DNA of 32,667 nucleotides. It comes from a bacterium. Its GTDB lineage: Bacteria; BMS3Abin14. The notes below the pieces were generated by a model. It made no database searches. It was not told the DNA's origin and was given only the letters and a program-made list of their open reading frames with translations. The position numbers were made by a program, and so were the translations under genes. This document shows, piece after piece, positions 14,713-23,037 of the stretch; the first letter of the stretch is position 1, and the number at the start of each line of letters is the position of its first letter. The stretch is from positions 489,696 to 522,362 of the forward strand of contig CP070719.1 of NCBI GenBank assembly GCA_020350725.1, given 5' to 3'.

Positions 14713-16101
14713 ATGACCGGTGATCTCTTTCCTCCCCGGAAGGAAGAGAGAGGGGAGGGAGCCACCCGGCCGCTTGCGGACAGGATGAGACCCGAGGCGC
14801 TTGATGACTTCGTCGGTCAGGAGGAACTCGTCGGCCAGGGCGCCATCCTGAGAAGGATGATCGAGGAGGACAGGCTCCGATCGGTCATCTTCTGGGGCCC
14901 GCCGGGGTCGGGGAAAACCACCCTGGCGAGGCTCATCGCCCACAGGACCGGGGCCCATTTTCTCTCCTACTCGGCTGTGACCTCAGGGTCCAAGGAGATG
15001 AAGAGCGTCATGGCGACCGCGAGGGACATCCGCCTCTCCACCGGAAAGAGGACCATCATGTTCGTGGACGAGGTCCATCGGTTCAACAGGGCGCAACAGG
15101 ATGCCTTTCTGCCCTATGTCGAGGCAGGGGATGTGATCCTCATCGGGGCCACCACGGAGAACCCGTCCTTCGAGGTCAACGCGGCCCTTCTCTCGAGGAG
15201 CAAGGTCTTCGTCTTCGGCCCCCTCTCCGACGACCAGATCGTAACCCTCGTCAGGAGGGCCTTGGAACGGGACCCGGAACTGTCGGCCGGAAGTTTCTCC
15301 CTCACCGAGGACGCCCTGGACACGATATGCCGCAACGCCGATGGCGATGCCAGGAGGGCGCTGAACGCCCTCGAGATGGCCGTTCTCCTGGCGGCAGAGG
15401 GCGGCATGGGTGAGGGGACGATCACGGGAGAAATGGTTACCAGGGCGATCCAGGGGAAATCCCTCGCCTACGACAAGACGGGGGAGGAGCATTACAATAT
15501 TATCAGCGCTCTGCACAAGAGCATCAGGAACAGCGACCCGGACGCGTCACTGTATTGGCTGGCCCGGATGCTGGAGGGAGGCGAGGACAGGAGATACCTT
15601 CTGCGGAGGCTGGCGAGGGTCGCCGTGGAGGACGTCGGTCTGGCCGATCCGGGGGCCATCGTGCAGGCCTCCGCCGCCAGCCAGACCTTCGACTTTGTGG
15701 GGGAACCGGAGGGGGACCTCATCCTGGCCCAGCTGGTCATCTACCTGGCCATGGCACCAAAGAGCAACTCGGTGTACACGGCGTACGGCAGGGCCGTCAG
15801 CGACGTCAGGAAGAGCACGGCACACCCCGTGCCCCTCCACATTCGAAACGCCCCGACCAGCCTCATGAAAGGCCTGGGCTACGGCAGGGGTTACGAGTAT
15901 GCCCACGACATGCCCCACCGGTTGTCTAAGCACAGCTTCTTTCCGGAGGAGATGGGTGAGAGGAGGTATTACCTTCCCGGAGACCAGGGGAAGGAGAAGA
16001 ATATCAAAGAGCGGCTGATGGAGATCAGGAAGGTGATTCGCCGTCTCCGGGAAGGAGGGGGCGAGGAGGAGATCGGGGGAGGGGAAGAGGAGGGTAAATG
16101 A
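14713..16101 (+). CDS. rarA: Replication-associated recombination protein RarA (MgsA/WHIP-like AAA+ ATPase)
   Basis: A 462-residue clamp-loader-like AAA+ ATPase. Visible motifs are PLADRMRPE, Walker A GPPGSGKT (62-69), Walker B FVDEVHRF (D119-E120), GATTENPSFE as sensor 1, NGDARRALN-type sensor 2 (here DGDARRALNALE), and the C-terminal HLRNAPT-like block (HIRNAPTSLMKGLGYG). RarA acts at stalled replication forks with SSB. Start chosen at ATG 14713 with AGGA 10 nt upstream; ATG 14689 is an in-frame alternative. The last ~15 residues are a Gly/Glu low-complexity tail. It ends with an ATGA overlap into mutL. Confidence 0.95.
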   Translation: MTGDLFPPRKEERGEGATRPLADRMRPEALDDFVGQEELVGQGAILRRMIEEDRLRSVIFWGPPGSGKTTLARLIAHRTGAHFLSYSAVTSGSKEMKSVMATARDIRLSTGKRTIMFVDEVHRFNRAQQDAFLPYVEAGDVILIGATTENPSFEVNAALLSRSKVFVFGPLSDDQIVTLVRRALERDPELSAGSFSLTEDALDTICRNADGDARRALNALEMAVLLAAEGGMGEGTITGEMVTRAIQGKSLAYDKTGEEHYNIISALHKSIRNSDPDASLYWLARMLEGGEDRRYLLRRLARVAVEDVGLADPGAIVQASAASQTFDFVGEPEGDLILAQLVIYLAMAPKSNSVYTAYGRAVSDVRKSTAHPVPLHIRNAPTSLMKGLGYGRGYEYAHDMPHRLSKHSFFPEEMGERRYYLPGDQGKEKNIKERLMEIRKVIRRLREGGGEEEIGGGEEEGK

Positions 16102-17810
16102 GCCGAAGGCCCGTCGTTGTCCTTCCCGACAGCCTCGTCAACGTCATCGCGGCAGGTGAGGTTATCGAGAGACCGTCTTCCGTCGTCAAGGAGCTTCTGG
16201 AGAACGCCCTCGACGCCGGAGCCGGTAGGGTCGTCGTCAGGCTCCAGGACGGTGGGCGGCGCCTGGTGTCTGTGGAGGACGACGGAGAGGGCATGAGCGA
16301 AGAGGACGCCCTCCTGGCCATCGAGCGGCATGCCACCAGCAAGATAGCCGTCCAGGCCGACCTGGGGGATATCCGGACCCTGGGATTTCGAGGGGAGGCC
16401 CTGCCGAGCATCGCCGCCGTCGGCGGTTTTGTCCTTGAGAGCCGGGACGAGGGCTCCCCGGCGGGAACCAGGATCACGATGGACTGCGGCAGGCTGATGA
16501 AGGTGGAGGCCTGCGGACGGCCCCGGGGGACCTCTGTCGCCCTCCGGGGCATCTTCTCCAAACTGCCGGCCAGGCGAAAATTTCTCAAGAGCCGGGAAAC
16601 GGAGCTCTCCTGGTGTCTAAGGGTGGTGGAGGACCTGGCCCTGGCATATCCCCGCGTCCACCTGGAAGTCCACTCCGACCAGAGCACCGCCCTCTCCTTT
16701 CCCCCTGTGGAGGGGCTGAGGGACAGGATCGCAGCACTCTGGGGTCCCGATACGGCCCACGGGCTGTCCCGCATGAGATGGGAGGACGAAGGCCTTTCCA
16801 TCGAGGGCTATCTGAGTCCTCCGTCGGAGACCTATCCCAGGCGAAGCCGGCACCATGTCCTGGTCAACGGAAGGCCCGTGAGGGACCCCGGCGTGAACAG
16901 GGCCGTCTCATCCGCCCTTGCCGGCAGGTACCCGCCGGGGCGCTTCCCGGCTCTCGTCCTCTCCCTCCGGCTTCCTCCGGGCGATCTGGACGTCAATGTC
17001 CACCCGTCGAAGAGAGAGGTACGGATCCGTGATCTGAACGGGGTGGCATCCGCGATGAGGGACGCGGTGGAGAGGCTGGACTTCTCGCCCTCCGGCCTCA
17101 GGGAGGCCCTCCCAGCAGCCGGGTCGCCCACCGATCATCCCGCGGTTTATTCCCATCCCCCCCCTCCCGCCTCCCGGAGCGGCCGGGCCGCCTCCGGAGG
17201 ACCGGCATATGGGTCTGGTGAGGCGGCGGATCTACCGCTGGAGAGGCGACAGAGGGTGCTCGGACAGCATCTTGGAACCTACATCATCACCCAATCGGGC
17301 CATGACCTGAGGCTCGTCGACCAGCACGCGGCCCACGAGCGGATCGTCTACAACCGACTCATGGAGTCGAGGGGGAAGGGTGACCCCTCCGTTCAGAGGC
17401 TGCTCGTCCCCGAGCTGGTCGAACTGAGCGGCTCCGAGGCGAAAAACCTCCTGGCACGACAGGAAGTCCTTTCCTCCTTCGGGTTCGAGATCGAACCGTT
17501 CGGCGGCGACAGCGTGAGGCTGCTGTCGGTCCCGGCGGCCATAACGACCCGAAAGGCGGGGGATCTTCTCAAAGCCGTTGCCGCAGACCTGTCCGAGATC
17601 CCCGACCTTCCCGAGGAGATCGGGCTCCTGGTGAGCAGGTGGGCCTGCAGGATGAGCGTCACAGCCGGCAGGGTCCTGTCGATGGCCGAGATGGAAAAGC
17701 TCATCACGGACCTGGAGACGGCAAGGTCCGGCTACGCCTGTCCCCATGGGCGTCCGACCAGCGTTTCCATCACTCCGGCCGATCTCGAGAAGCTCTTCGG
17801 CAGGCGATGA
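16098..17810 (+). CDS. mutL: DNA mismatch repair protein MutL
   Basis: A 570-residue MutL. The GHKL ATPase has E32/N36 (KELLENALDAGA), DDGEGM, ATSKI and GFRGEAL. The C-terminal dimerisation domain carries most endonuclease-type motifs: DQHAAHE (408-414), ACR, and CPHGRP (548-553). However, the last residue of the DQHA(X)2E(X)4E metal motif is N419 rather than Glu. Residues ~345-380 form a Pro/Ser/Gly-rich linker. The protein couples MutS recognition to strand incision. It is ATGA-coupled to rarA upstream and miaA downstream. Confidence 0.97.
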   Translation: MSRRPVVVLPDSLVNVIAAGEVIERPSSVVKELLENALDAGAGRVVVRLQDGGRRLVSVEDDGEGMSEEDALLAIERHATSKIAVQADLGDIRTLGFRGEALPSIAAVGGFVLESRDEGSPAGTRITMDCGRLMKVEACGRPRGTSVALRGIFSKLPARRKFLKSRETELSWCLRVVEDLALAYPRVHLEVHSDQSTALSFPPVEGLRDRIAALWGPDTAHGLSRMRWEDEGLSIEGYLSPPSETYPRRSRHHVLVNGRPVRDPGVNRAVSSALAGRYPPGRFPALVLSLRLPPGDLDVNVHPSKREVRIRDLNGVASAMRDAVERLDFSPSGLREALPAAGSPTDHPAVYSHPPPPASRSGRAASGGPAYGSGEAADLPLERRQRVLGQHLGTYIITQSGHDLRLVDQHAAHERIVYNRLMESRGKGDPSVQRLLVPELVELSGSEAKNLLARQEVLSSFGFEIEPFGGDSVRLLSVPAAITTRKAGDLLKAVAADLSEIPDLPEEIGLLVSRWACRMSVTAGRVLSMAEMEKLITDLETARSGYACPHGRPTSVSITPADLEKLFGRR

Positions 17811-18760
17811 AGGACAGACCTTTTGTCCTGATCATAGGGGGACCCACCGCTTCCGGCAAGTCGAGACTGGCCATGGAGCTGGCCCGCCTCATCCCCATCG
17901 AGATCATCAGCGCTGATTCCATGCAGATCTACCGCGGCCTCGATATCGGCACCGCAAAGCCGAGTGCCCGCGACAGGAAAACGGTCCCCCATCATCTGAT
18001 CGACCTCAGGGACCCCGACGAACCCTTCGACGCCGGGCAATACAAAGAGCTGGTCAGGACCATAGTGCCGGAGATCGCGGGCAGGGGCCGGATCCCCGTC
18101 CTGGTGGGAGGAACGGGCCTGTACATAAGGGTCGCCATGGGAGGCATCTTTCCCGGGCCCCCGCGGGATGAGCAGCTCCGGAAGCGCCTGAGGGCAGAGG
18201 AAAAGGGGGAAAGGGGAACTCTCCACCGGAGGCTGACCGAAGCCGATCCAGTGTCCGCCGGACGCATTCATCCCTCCGACACCGTCAGGGTCATCAGAGC
18301 CCTCGAGGTATTCCACCTGACCGGCAGACCGATCCGCGATCAGCAGGTGGAGCATACTTTCTCAGATCGGCCCTTCGTGACCGAATTTCTCTGTCTTGGT
18401 CCTCCCCGCGAACTGCTCTACCGTTGGATCGACGGCCGGGTGGACCGCATGATGGCGCAGGGCCTGCTGGAAGAGGTGACGGGCCTGCTGGAGAGGGGCT
18501 ACGGGCGGGGCCTGAACTCCATGAAGGCCCTTGGCTACAGGGAGATGACGGCCCACCTGCTGGGAGAGACGGGCCTCCGGGAAGCCATCGAGATGCTCAA
18601 GAGAAATACGCGCCGGTTCGCCAAGAGACAGATCACATGGTTCAGGGGCGAGAGCGACGCCGCCTGGCTGACGGTGGGGTCGGTGGAAGAGATCCCGGGC
18701 CTGGCCCAAAGCCTGGCGGAGAGACTCTCGTCGCGTGTGGAGCTGGGATCAGGGAACTAG
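17807..18760 (+). CDS. miaA: tRNA dimethylallyltransferase MiaA
   Basis: A 317-residue MiaA of usual length. The P-loop is GPTASGKS (12-19). The tRNA/DMAPP-binding segment is ADSMQIYRG (36-44), then GTAKPS, HHLID, GGTGLY, ALGYRE and the C-terminal RNTRRFAKRQITWFR. It transfers a dimethylallyl group to A37 of tRNAs reading UNN codons. The start is the ATG in the ATGA overlap with mutL; mutL-miaA adjacency is common in proteobacteria. A heptad tract begins at the last base of the TAG stop. Confidence 0.97.
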   Translation: MKDRPFVLIIGGPTASGKSRLAMELARLIPIEIISADSMQIYRGLDIGTAKPSARDRKTVPHHLIDLRDPDEPFDAGQYKELVRTIVPEIAGRGRIPVLVGGTGLYIRVAMGGIFPGPPRDEQLRKRLRAEEKGERGTLHRRLTEADPVSAGRIHPSDTVRVIRALEVFHLTGRPIRDQQVEHTFSDRPFVTEFLCLGPPRELLYRWIDGRVDRMMAQGLLEEVTGLLERGYGRGLNSMKALGYREMTAHLLGETGLREAIEMLKRNTRRFAKRQITWFRGESDAAWLTVGSVEEIPGLAQSLAERLSSRVELGSGN

Positions 18761-18794
18761 TTCCCGGTTTCCGGTTTTCAGTTTGGGGTCTTCC
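18760..18794 (+). repeat. Heptad repeat tract, five units, abutting a stop codon
   Basis: GTTCCCG, GTTTCCG, GTTTTCA, GTTTGGG, GTCTTCC in strict 7-nt register, beginning with the final G of the miaA TAG stop. Confidence 0.7.
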
Positions 18795-18808
18795 ATGACC
18801 AAAACACT

Positions 18809-18836
18809 TTGAATCAAAAGGGTCTTAAAGTATAAA
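18809..18836 (+). promoter_or_regulatory. Putative sigma-70 promoter
   Basis: TTGAAT (18809-18814), 16 nt, TATAAA (18831-18836), at the head of an AT-rich stretch (to ~18885) that stands out from the GC-rich surroundings. It lies ~200 nt before the GTG start at 19041. Confidence 0.45.
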
Positions 18837-18985
18837 TAGCCAAATAATTAAATAAGATACAATAATATATTAACAAAAGAGTTTAGGTTGGATTCCCTGC
18901 CGTCCGATGCCGGGGCGGGGCCGGGACAGGGGCTGGGGAAGGATCCGAATACCCTCTCCGCGATGGTGATTTCTCCCGCTGTTTG

Positions 18986-19020
18986 AACTGGAAACTGGAA
19001 ACTGAAAACTGTAAACTCAA
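18986..19020 (+). repeat. Heptad repeat tract, five units
   Basis: AACTGGA twice, AACTGAA, AACTGTA, AACTCAA, a clean 35-nt tract just before the ribosome binding site (GGAGG at 19028) of the next gene. Confidence 0.85.
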
Positions 19021-19040
19021 TGTCCTTGGAGGAACCCTCG

Positions 19041-20690
19041 GTGGACACCATTCGAAAGATCACGCTCACAGCACTGACCGTCTTCCTCGCAGCAGGCTTC
19101 GTCTGCGCCCCGGCTGCCGTTCACGCCAGATCCTACAAGGTGTCGGCATTTTCGTCCATCAACAGGGGGGACGTGGCCGCCGCCCAGGCTGAGGCCCTGG
19201 AAGAAGGACTCAAGAAGGGCGTCTCAATGGCCCTGGAGGACATGGTGACCGCCGAGTCCTACCAGGTCTTCCTTCCTCTCTTCGAAAACCGGATTCTCAC
19301 AGGGACCAAGAGGTTCATCTCCAACTACAAGATCGAATACCAGGATGTAAGTGACCTGGCCTACACGGTCCACCTGATCGTCAATGTGGACATCGACCAG
19401 CTGAAAGCCGAACTGGCCAGGATCGGGATCATCAAGGAGCCGGGCAGCCCTCCCATGGCGGCCTTGTTCATCACCGTTTCCCTGCCCGTCAACAAGGAGC
19501 AGTTCAGTGTCATCGGGGAAGTGACCGACGGCTATTTCTCCCGCACCCTGGGGAATGGCGGAATCACTGTCATCCCGCCCCCGGAGGGAGAGTTTCCCTT
19601 TCGTGTTGTGCGACCTCCCCAGGAGGCGGAAACTCTGATAAGCCGGGCATTGGAGAACAGGGCTGACCTGTCCCTCGGCATCCTCTTTCAGATGAACGGG
19701 GAGGCGCACAGGTCGGGCAAAGCTCTGACCGCCCCGGCCACCGTCTCCTACCAGATCCTGGACGTTGCCTCGCAAACCCTGGCCGGCGTCGGTTCGAGGG
19801 ACGTCACCCTTGTCCTTGACACCGACTCGGGGGAAATCCTGGAGGGCAACCTCAATGCGGTCCTCGGCGAACTGGCTGCGGCAATGGCCTCGGATCTCGG
19901 TGCCCTGGTTTCCAGTGATGAAGAGGAGAGGGAGGCCTTCCTCATCACCATCACCGGTGCCGTGTCGTCGGCCGTCATCCGCGAGCTCTCCTACAGGCTG
20001 ATCATGGACCTGGGCCAGGACACAGTGCTGCTGCCGATCAGGTTCACGCCGGATGAGGTGACCCTGAAGGTATTTACCGAGAGGAGGCGCGAGGAAATGG
20101 CCGACCGCCTCGCAGGCCTTATTCTCTCAGGTCATCCGGTGGAACTCACCGATCGCCAGGGTGGATTCAGCCTGACCGTTCCGGAAGAGGTCGCCGTCCC
20201 CGTCGGCGTCAGGGAGTACGGCGAGGAGATACCTTTTTACAGACGGATTCCCGCCCCCGGCATAGACAATCCGGAGGACCTGATCAAGGTGGAGGTGATT
20301 CCCTGGCAGGAAGTGGAGGAAAACGGGATCGTCGCCCTGGCCAACCCGGCGCCGACAGGGGAGGCGATCCTGGGCAGGATCGACCCGTCCAGGGACCGCG
20401 ACCTTTACCGGTTTCAGGTGCCGAAGAACACCTCCTCGATAACCGTAAGCGTCGAGCAGGCGGGACCCGGCGAGGTGAGGCCGAGGGTCCGTGTCTTCGA
20501 CGGCTCGGGCCGCCTCCTGGGGGATAGAAGGGCTTTCTCGCGGGGCAGGGGACTGTACATCTCCCTGCCGGTCAAGCCCGGCCTCGGAGAGGTCGTCCTG
20601 TCCGTGGAGGACTATCTCGGCAGGTATGTCTCCAAGTTCCCCTACATTCTCAGCGTCGGAGCAGTTGTCGGTCGGAGCAGGGAAGGATGA
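19041..20690 (+). CDS. Exported protein of unknown function with C-terminal PPC-like domain
   Basis: A 549-residue exported protein. A signal peptide (TLTALTVFLAAGFVCAPAAVHA) ends near residue 30. The N-terminal region contains the pattern INRGDVAAAQAEALEEGLKK then AV/S-x-A-L, a fold seen in LPP20/FlgT-like periplasmic proteins; this is a resemblance only. The C-terminal ~110 residues (ILGRIDPSRDRDLYRFQVPK, then R-V-F-D-G-S-G) resemble a bacterial pre-peptidase C-terminal beta-sandwich. Start is GTG 19041, with GGAGG 8 nt upstream; the ATG at 19020 has no ribosome binding site and lies in repeat DNA. It ends in an ATGA overlap with pgsA. A specific function is not recognised. Confidence 0.8.
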   Translation: MDTIRKITLTALTVFLAAGFVCAPAAVHARSYKVSAFSSINRGDVAAAQAEALEEGLKKGVSMALEDMVTAESYQVFLPLFENRILTGTKRFISNYKIEYQDVSDLAYTVHLIVNVDIDQLKAELARIGIIKEPGSPPMAALFITVSLPVNKEQFSVIGEVTDGYFSRTLGNGGITVIPPPEGEFPFRVVRPPQEAETLISRALENRADLSLGILFQMNGEAHRSGKALTAPATVSYQILDVASQTLAGVGSRDVTLVLDTDSGEILEGNLNAVLGELAAAMASDLGALVSSDEEEREAFLITITGAVSSAVIRELSYRLIMDLGQDTVLLPIRFTPDEVTLKVFTERRREEMADRLAGLILSGHPVELTDRQGGFSLTVPEEVAVPVGVREYGEEIPFYRRIPAPGIDNPEDLIKVEVIPWQEVEENGIVALANPAPTGEAILGRIDPSRDRDLYRFQVPKNTSSITVSVEQAGPGEVRPRVRVFDGSGRLLGDRRAFSRGRGLYISLPVKPGLGEVVLSVEDYLGRYVSKFPYILSVGAVVGRSREG

Positions 20691-21232
20691 ACCTGCCCAA
20701 TGCCCTGACCATCCTGAGGATCCTCCTGATCCCCGTGTTCCTGCACAAGGTTCTCAACGGGGAGTTTCTCTTCGCTTTGGTGATCTACATTGTCGCTGCC
20801 GTGACCGACGGTCTGGACGGATTCATCGCCAGATTCTGGTCGATGCAGACCCGACTGGGAACCTTTCTGGATCCCATGGCCGACAAGCTCCTCGTCACGA
20901 CCTCATTTGTCAGCCTGGCATTCCTGAAAGTCATCCCCCTGTGGCTTGCCCTCATGGTCATCACGCGCGATGTCATCATCGTCTCGGGATCCCTGGTCGT
21001 GTACCTGATGAAGCATCAGCTCACCGTCAGGCCCCATCCGGTCAGCAAGGTCACCACATTCTTTCAATTCCTGTACATCCTCATGGCCCTCTTCCTGGCG
21101 GCCGATCCGGGAAGGGGCGCCCCGGGATTCCTGCCCCCGCTCTACGGGACCCTTGGCGCCGTCACGGGTCTTTTCACGGTCGTCTCCGGGGCGATATACA
21201 TCCGGTTCGGCCTAAGGTCCCTCGAGGATTAG
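20687..21232 (+). CDS. pgsA: CDP-diacylglycerol-glycerol-3-phosphate 3-phosphatidyltransferase
   Basis: A 181-residue integral membrane enzyme of the CDP-alcohol phosphatidyltransferase family. The full signature D-G-x2-A-R-x8-G-x3-D-x3-D is visible as TDGLDGFIAR then RLGTFLDPMADK. The N-terminus NLPNALTILRILLIP is typical of PgsA. It makes phosphatidylglycerol phosphate, the committed step to acidic phospholipids. It is ATGA-coupled to the exported protein upstream and followed after 14 nt by a putative barrel protein, so all three are probably one envelope-related operon. Confidence 0.94.
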   Translation: MNLPNALTILRILLIPVFLHKVLNGEFLFALVIYIVAAVTDGLDGFIARFWSMQTRLGTFLDPMADKLLVTTSFVSLAFLKVIPLWLALMVITRDVIIVSGSLVVYLMKHQLTVRPHPVSKVTTFFQFLYILMALFLAADPGRGAPGFLPPLYGTLGAVTGLFTVVSGAIYIRFGLRSLED

Positions 21233-21246
21233 AGGAGCTCTGGAAC

Positions 21247-22524
21247 TTGTCCCGCCTCCTCGCCCAACTGATCTCCGTTCTTCTGCTCGCTGCACCGGTC
21301 GCCGCCGGGGCGGACGTCATGACGATCACGGTGGGTCCGGGAACATCCCTTATCAGGGACCGCGATACGGGCGAAGACCGGGACTTCGTCATCCTGTCCC
21401 TGCTGCCGTCCTACCGGTCCAGGACCTGGAACGTTTCACTCGATCTTAATCTGAGGTGGGATTCCTCCGACGGCTCCTTCTTCAAGGAGGAATGGAGCCG
21501 GAGGGGCGACTGGCTGAGGCCCCTCCGGCAGCTGACCTATTCCTCCCGGCGGGCGGACCTCACACTCGGCCTCGAACGCCTTACCGATTACACCCTCGGC
21601 AGCGGTCAATTGGTCAGGGGACTGATCGGCGATGCCGAGGTCCAATACGGCCTGCCCGGCTTCTTCCTGGAGGACGTGGTGGGCGACATTCGGGTCCAGG
21701 CGGCGGCAGACAGGACCGTCGATCCCTCGGTGGCCGGGGTGGCTTTCATCTGGGGGCCGTCCGAAGCCCTGACGGTGTCTCTGGAAGGAGCAGTGGACCC
21801 GGAGGCTCCCCTGGCCTTTTCCGGTCAGTTCGAGGGCGGCCGGCCTGTCGCGGACAGCGAGGAGGAGGTCACCGGTTGGGGAGGAGAGGTCAGTTACAGA
21901 TTCCTTGACGGGAGGGTCTTCAATCTGACCGGCGTTTTCAGGGGAGGATCCCTCGAGGGGGGAGCCAGAGGGCAGGGCGGGGGCATCCGCCTCGATCTGG
22001 ACTTCTCGTCTTTCTACGTGAACCGGCTCACCTTAAGGGCGGATTCCGTCAGTTGCGAGCGAGGTTACGTACCGGCCTATTTTGACGAGCTCTACAGCCT
22101 AGAGAGATGGGGCCTGACCGGTGAGCCTCTCAGGGTCCAGATTCCCTTTGGCGAAGGCGTTCCCGACAGGACCATGTGGATGACCTCCCTCCGGTACGCG
22201 CTCGGCGATTTTTTCCTGGTGGTCCTCGACTATGATCGGTTCGAGGACGGTTCCATGGAAAGGGCACGGGTCTCCATCAAGATCCTCGAGGAGGGGAACA
22301 AGGGTATCGAGGCCTTTGCGTGGTCGAGGACCAACAGCGAGGACGAGAATTTGTTCGACAGCGAGCGGAACTTCTTCGCAAGGGTGACGGCTCTGTACAA
22401 TTTACGTCCCCATCTCCTCTTCAAGGTGGGGTTCGATCATTCCTGGGCCATTACCGAGGAAAGGGGAGGTGTCTTTCCCAGGACGGATTTCATGGTGAAT
22501 CTGCTGTACACGATATCGATGTAA
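21247..22524 (+). CDS. Putative outer-membrane beta-barrel protein
   Basis: A 425-residue protein with a signal peptide (LSRLLAQLISVLLLAAPVAAGA). It then has a long series of alternating hydrophobic/polar strands separated by short turns (for example WNVSLDLNLRWDSSDGS, LTLGLERLTDYTLGSG, FNLTGVFRGGSLEGG), as in outer-membrane barrels. The final strand MVNLLYTISM lacks the usual terminal Phe. No named family is recognised. The start is TTG (21247-21249) with AGGAG 9 nt upstream, placed just after pgsA; upstream in-frame sequence overlaps pgsA in another frame and is not coding. The role is inferred to be envelope-related. Confidence 0.72.
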   Translation: MSRLLAQLISVLLLAAPVAAGADVMTITVGPGTSLIRDRDTGEDRDFVILSLLPSYRSRTWNVSLDLNLRWDSSDGSFFKEEWSRRGDWLRPLRQLTYSSRRADLTLGLERLTDYTLGSGQLVRGLIGDAEVQYGLPGFFLEDVVGDIRVQAAADRTVDPSVAGVAFIWGPSEALTVSLEGAVDPEAPLAFSGQFEGGRPVADSEEEVTGWGGEVSYRFLDGRVFNLTGVFRGGSLEGGARGQGGGIRLDLDFSSFYVNRLTLRADSVSCERGYVPAYFDELYSLERWGLTGEPLRVQIPFGEGVPDRTMWMTSLRYALGDFFLVVLDYDRFEDGSMERARVSIKILEEGNKGIEAFAWSRTNSEDENLFDSERNFFARVTALYNLRPHLLFKVGFDHSWAITEERGGVFPRTDFMVNLLYTISM

Positions 22525-22544
22525 ATGCAGGATCCAAAGTGATC

Positions 22545-22638
22545 CGTAATTCGTAACTCGTGATTGGGAATGAACGTGATTAGTGATTCGTGATTGGAAT
22601 GACCGTGATCAGTGACTCGTCATTAGTGATTCGTAATA
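22545..22638 (+). repeat. Heptad repeat tract of the CGTGATT family
   Basis: CGTAATT, CGTAACT, CGTGATT, a 9-nt break, CGTGATT, AGTGATT, CGTGATT, an 8-nt break, CGTGATC, AGTGACT, CGTCATT, AGTGATT, CGTAATA. These are complementary in sense to the AATCACG words at 22738, 27695 and 32158. The 302-nt gap 22525-22826 otherwise holds only the tRNA promoter. Confidence 0.85.
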
Positions 22639-22737
22639 TTTTAAGTAAATCAGACACTTGTTTGCACCAGAAGGGGCAGTCCGAATCATCGCGTAAGATT
22701 TATCAGGATGGTTTTAAATCATTGATGATCGAAACCA

Positions 22738-22772
22738 TTCACGAATCACAGATCACGAGTCACGTATCACGG
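22738..22772 (+). repeat. Heptad repeat tract, five units
   Basis: TTCACGA, ATCACAG, ATCACGA, GTCACGT, ATCACGG in register. It is in the opposite sense to the tract at 22545-22638 in the same gap, so the two could base-pair as a large imperfect hairpin. Confidence 0.85.
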
Positions 22773-22783
22773 CTTCTTGCATC

Positions 22784-22812
22784 TTGACAAAGGATTTACG
22801 AGTTGTTAGTTA
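22784..22812 (+). promoter_or_regulatory. Putative promoter of tRNA-Val
   Basis: A consensus TTGACA (22784-22789), 17 nt, then TAGTTA (22807-22812). Transcription would start just ahead of the tRNA at 22827. Confidence 0.55.
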
Positions 22813-22826
22813 CACTTTCATTCTGT

Positions 22827-22901
22827 AGGCACGTAGCTCAGTGGGAGAGCACTGCCTTGACGCGGCAGGGGTCGGCGGTTCGAAACCGCCCGTGCCTACC
22901 A
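22827..22901 (+). tRNA. tRNA-Val (anticodon GAC)
   Basis: A full cloverleaf can be drawn. Acceptor AGGCACG pairs with CGTGCCT, the D stem is GCTC/GAGC, the anticodon stem CTGCC/GGCAG encloses loop TTGACGC (anticodon GAC), and the T stem GGCGG/CCGCC encloses TTCGAAA. Discriminator A and an encoded CCA end the gene. The flanking bases extend the acceptor helix by two more pairs (GT/AC). Confidence 0.96.
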
Positions 22902-22914
22902 GACATTCAAGCTT

Positions 22915-22960
22915 CAGAGGCATCTTGTCGAGACCGGCAGCAAGATGCCTCTGTTATTTT
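22915..22960 (+). terminator. Rho-independent terminator after tRNA-Val
   Basis: CAGAGGCATCTTG (22915-22927) and CAAGATGCCTCTG (22941-22953) form a perfect 13-bp stem, followed by TTATTTT. Confidence 0.9.
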
Positions 22961-23005
22961 GACATTAGAACATTGGGTATTAGAGCATTAGGTATTAGAG
23001 CATTG
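22961..23005 (+). repeat. 15-nt repeat tract, three units
   Basis: GACATTAGAACATTG, GGTATTAGAGCATTA, GGTATTAGAGCATTG: three abutting 15-mers (7+8). It starts immediately after the terminator T run and ends ~20 nt before the thrS ribosome binding site. Confidence 0.8.
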
Positions 23006-23037
23006 GAGCGTCGGACATTTAACTGGAGGTTTTCGTT

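Noticed and set aside
19020-19043. ATG 19020 as start of the exported protein
   Set aside because: It overlaps a heptad unit and has no ribosome binding site; GTG 19041 has GGAGG 8 nt upstream.
22545-22772. CRISPR array
   Set aside because: Units are 7 nt, degenerate and without spacers; no cas genes are present.
22827-22953. Integrative element at tRNA-Val
   Set aside because: No integrase, no direct repeat of the tRNA 3' end and a normal terminator follow; thrS synteny is intact.
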